Below are positions 56,459 through 58,499 of a DNA stretch of 58,499 nucleotides, one piece after another (the stretch's first letter is position 1; every line of letters begins with the position of its first letter). Under the pieces are notes generated by a model. The model had not been told where the DNA came from. It searched no databases and worked only from the letters and a program-made list of their open reading frames with translations. The DNA lies in contig CACJUU010000014.1 of NCBI GenBank assembly GCA_902596605.1, forward strand, positions 1 through 58,499, written 5' to 3'. This DNA comes from an uncultured Alphaproteobacteria bacterium (lineage in GTDB: Bacteria > Pseudomonadota > Alphaproteobacteria > Rhodobacterales > Rhodobacteraceae). Made by a program: the position numbers and the translations under genes.

Positions 56459-57568
56459 TTAAACTTTCCGTCCCCGCTTTCCAAAGCCTAGAGAGTGTTG
56501 ATTGTCTATGTCAATAGGCCACCTTGGTCTTGGGGACAAGTCCATATCATCAACTTGTCCTCCTAAATACATTTGTGTTCCCGCATACGCGATCATTAAG
56601 CCGTTGTCTGTGCAAAGATCTAGTGGCGGTGCAGAAAATCGGACTCCGCTATTATCACATAGCTCCCTCAGTGAATTTCTTATTTCCTTATTTGCTGCAA
56701 CACCACCTGCTAATGAAAAGGATAGACTTTTCACAGAAGAAACCCTGGAGAATAGTTCTATAGCTTTTTTTGTTTTCTGCTCAAAAATTAATTTCATAGA
56801 TTTTTGAAACGATGCGCAAATATCTCTTTGATCACGCAAATATAGGCCAGACTGTTTTTCAACTAGATAATCTACTTGTCTTCTTACGGACGATTTAAGG
56901 CCAGAAAAGGAAAGGTCACAGTCATTTTTATTGATTAGTGGCAATGGAAATGAAAACCGACTTTTATCACCTTTTTCCGCCCACTTTTCCACTTCTGATC
57001 CTGAAAATATAGGAAGGCTCAACATTTTTGCTACTTTATCAAAAACCTCACCTGGAGCATCATCTATAGTTGTTCCAAGCCTCTTTATTTCATTCGCTCC
57101 TAAAACGGCTAAATATTGACAATGACCACCTGAAGCTAAAAGCAGTAGATAAGGATAGCGTAGATCATCTGTCATTTGAGGTGTGAGCGCATGACCAACG
57201 AGGTGATTAACACCAATCAGTGGTTTTTCTGTTGAAAAAGCCAATCCTTTCGCAAAATTTATACCTGAGATAAGACCTCCAATTAATCCTGGCCCCTTTG
57301 TTACACAAATAATATCAATATCATCAAGTTTAATGTTATTTTCTTTGAGTACTTTTTTAAAGCATGTATCCACTCTTTCTGAGTGGGCACGCGCCGCAAT
57401 TTCCGGCACGACACCGCCGTAGCCTTTATGGAGTTTTTCTTGAGATAGTGTCACAAGTCCCAGTTTTTTTGAAACCAGTGTATTATCTTTACGAGTTACT
57501 TTGATAACGCCTATTGAAGTGTCATCGCAGCTACTTTCGATTCCTAGTGCTATGATAGACTTGTGCAT
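56459..57568 (-). CDS. tsaD: tRNA N6-adenosine threonylcarbamoyltransferase TsaD
   Basis: Transfers threonylcarbamoyl to A37 of ANN-decoding tRNAs with TsaB, TsaC and TsaE. ALGIESSCDDTSIGVI is the ATP/metal N-terminus; the metal-binding His pair is His122 and His126 in VNHLVGHALTP, and YLLLLASGGHCQYL, GTTIDDAPGEVFDKVA, FSFAGL-like DLSFSGLKSSVRRQV and SLAGGVAANKEIR follow. The length (369) is slightly long. It is divergent from hemC across 48 bases. None of its partner genes is in the window. Confidence 0.97.
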   Translation of the reverse strand: MHKSIIALGIESSCDDTSIGVIKVTRKDNTLVSKKLGLVTLSQEKLHKGYGGVVPEIAARAHSERVDTCFKKVLKENNIKLDDIDIICVTKGPGLIGGLISGINFAKGLAFSTEKPLIGVNHLVGHALTPQMTDDLRYPYLLLLASGGHCQYLAVLGANEIKRLGTTIDDAPGEVFDKVAKMLSLPIFSGSEVEKWAEKGDKSRFSFPLPLINKNDCDLSFSGLKSSVRRQVDYLVEKQSGLYLRDQRDICASFQKSMKLIFEQKTKKAIELFSRVSSVKSLSFSLAGGVAANKEIRNSLRELCDNSGVRFSAPPLDLCTDNGLMIAYAGTQMYLGGQVDDMDLSPRPRWPIDIDNQHSLGFGKRGRKV

Positions 57569-57616
57569 AGTTATATATTACATTAATTGAAAAATTGTTA
57601 ATTAGAAAATCAGAGA

Positions 57617-58499
57617 ATGAGTAAAGGTAGTTATCCAGAAAAATTAATTATTGGCACAAGAGGCTCTCCTTTGGCCTTAGCACAAGCCAATGAAGTAAGA
57701 AATAAATTATTATCATTTAATCAAATAGCTCCTGAAAAGGTAAAAATAGAAATCATAAAAACGAGTGGCGACAAGTTTTTGAATACGTCACTATCAAAAA
57801 TTGGGGGAAAAGGCTTGTTTACGAAGGAAATTCAACAAGCTCTTATCGATAAACGAATAGACATAGCTGTTCACTCTATGAAAGATGTTGAAACGGACCT
57901 CCCAGAAAAATTGGTTATCTCAACTATCTTAAAACGTGAAGATGTAAGAGACTCTTTTATATCCAGAAGATATTCCTCCATTTCAGATTTGCCCTTGGGG
58001 TCTGTTGTTGGAACATCATCTCTTCGAAGAAAGGCACAGTTACTAAACAAGCGAAAGGATTTAAAGGTAGTTGAGTTTAGAGGAAATGTTCAAAAAAGAC
58101 TTGAAAAGCTAGATAACAACGTGGCTGTTGCAACGTTTTTAGCTACTGCAGGATTGAATAGACTTGGATTAGATGAGCTGATTAACCCTATATCAACAGA
58201 TGAAATGTTGCCTGCTGTTGCTCAGGGAGCTGTCGGAATTGAGCATTTGCGTAGCGAAAAAATGGAAGAATTTTTGGCACCTCTCAATGACAGTGTATCA
58301 AAGAAAAGAGTTGAGGCTGAAAGAGCATTCTTGAGGGAGTTAGACGGATCCTGTAGAACGCCTATTGGAGGATTGGCACAAAAAAATAATGAAGAATTTA
58401 AATTTATGGGAGAAATAATAAGTGCTAATGGCGAGGTAAAGATTCATGATGTCTGGCAAGGGGACTGGGCCATGGCGGTAGAAATTGGGCGCGAGGCAG
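57617..58499 (+). CDS. hemC: Hydroxymethylbilane synthase, 5' part (runs off the window)
   Basis: Joins four porphobilinogens into hydroxymethylbilane in heme synthesis. IIGTRGSPLALAQANEV is the standard beginning; the catalytic Asp90 is in AVHSMKDVETDLP, the Arg-rich VGTSSLRRKAQLL and EFRGNVQKRL follow, and Cys246 in ELDGSCRTPIGG is the dipyrromethane cofactor attachment site. The ATG at 57617 is the first of the frame. About 294 codons are present; perhaps a few tens of residues are missing at the C-terminus. It is divergent from tsaD, as in related genomes. Confidence 0.96.
   Translation, partial: MSKGSYPEKLIIGTRGSPLALAQANEVRNKLLSFNQIAPEKVKIEIIKTSGDKFLNTSLSKIGGKGLFTKEIQQALIDKRIDIAVHSMKDVETDLPEKLVISTILKREDVRDSFISRRYSSISDLPLGSVVGTSSLRRKAQLLNKRKDLKVVEFRGNVQKRLEKLDNNVAVATFLATAGLNRLGLDELINPISTDEMLPAVAQGAVGIEHLRSEKMEEFLAPLNDSVSKKRVEAERAFLRELDGSCRTPIGGLAQKNNEEFKFMGEIISANGEVKIHDVWQGDWAMAVEIGREA

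Noticed and set aside
1-58499. Mobile elements, CRISPR arrays, toxin-antitoxin, defence islands, tRNA or rRNA genes
   Set aside because: Every sizeable open stretch is assigned to a core gene, no transposase or integrase is present, and no repeated spacer pattern or tRNA/rRNA sequence was recognised in the short gaps.

Overview
This is an AT-rich, densely packed chromosomal segment of core housekeeping genes. Protein sequences and gene order point to an alphaproteobacterium, most likely a low-GC, streamlined (probably marine) relative of the Rhodobacterales. Supporting runs are ialB-rlmN, gst-queG-SDR, gltBD-uppP-NDUFA9, rnd-lptCAB-ptsN, rho-mnmE-mnmG-rsmG-parA-parB, aroE-coaE-dnaQ-secB-Tim44-smr and rsmB-heparinase-purH. 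The taxonomic call is an inference from gene order and protein similarity as remembered; no search was run.

Layout. 0-7 kb: 5' part of leuC; an IalB-like secreted protein and rlmN; a small envelope cluster (two L,D-transpeptidases around a CAP-domain lipoprotein); a leftward set SDR/queG/gst; mtgA. 7-15 kb: gltBD (ammonium assimilation), uppP and an NDUFA9-type protein. 15-19.4 kb: rnd, the lptC-lptA-lptB LPS export genes, ptsN and, on the other strand, cysQ. 19.4-26 kb: dnaK-dnaJ behind a good RpoH-type promoter, mutS, and grpE on the other strand. 26-28.6 kb: rph-rdgB-hemW.

28.6-39 kb looks like the replication origin and segregation locus. parB, parA, rsmG, mnmG, mnmE, rho and hemE all read leftwards; aroE, coaE and dnaQ read rightwards. 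Between the two sets is the longest non-coding gap of the window (36536-36818), holding a perfect DnaA box, a second near-consensus box two helical turns away, a 16-bp palindrome and inverted repeats. Two parS sites (one perfect, one with a single mismatch) lie 4-6 kb away in rsmG and at the mnmE/mnmG junction. I read this as oriC plus the centromere-like parS cluster.

39-48 kb: secB, a Tim44-like protein, an Smr-domain gene whose reading frame is broken at a ten-A run, and a leftward block rimP-nusA-ylxR-infB-hslV-hslU joining transcription/translation factors to a heat-shock protease. 48-58.5 kb: rsmB, a heparinase-like protein, purH, a small leftward operon (HD hydrolase, CnoX-like thioredoxin, Lon-substrate-domain protein, Trm112-like), ahcY, tsaD and the 5' part of hemC.

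I saw no rRNA, tRNA, CRISPR array, insertion sequence, prophage, toxin-antitoxin or defence gene, and no gene-free stretch longer than about 285 bases. No new multi-gene system is evident. The most notable points are the parA gene with no AUG/GUG/UUG start (best start AUC behind a well-placed Shine-Dalgarno), the smr frame break at A10, the oriC/parS layout, the apparent loss of several genes normally present at these positions (hrcA, hpf, fxsA, mltA), and convergent gene ends that mostly overlap and leave no room for terminators.
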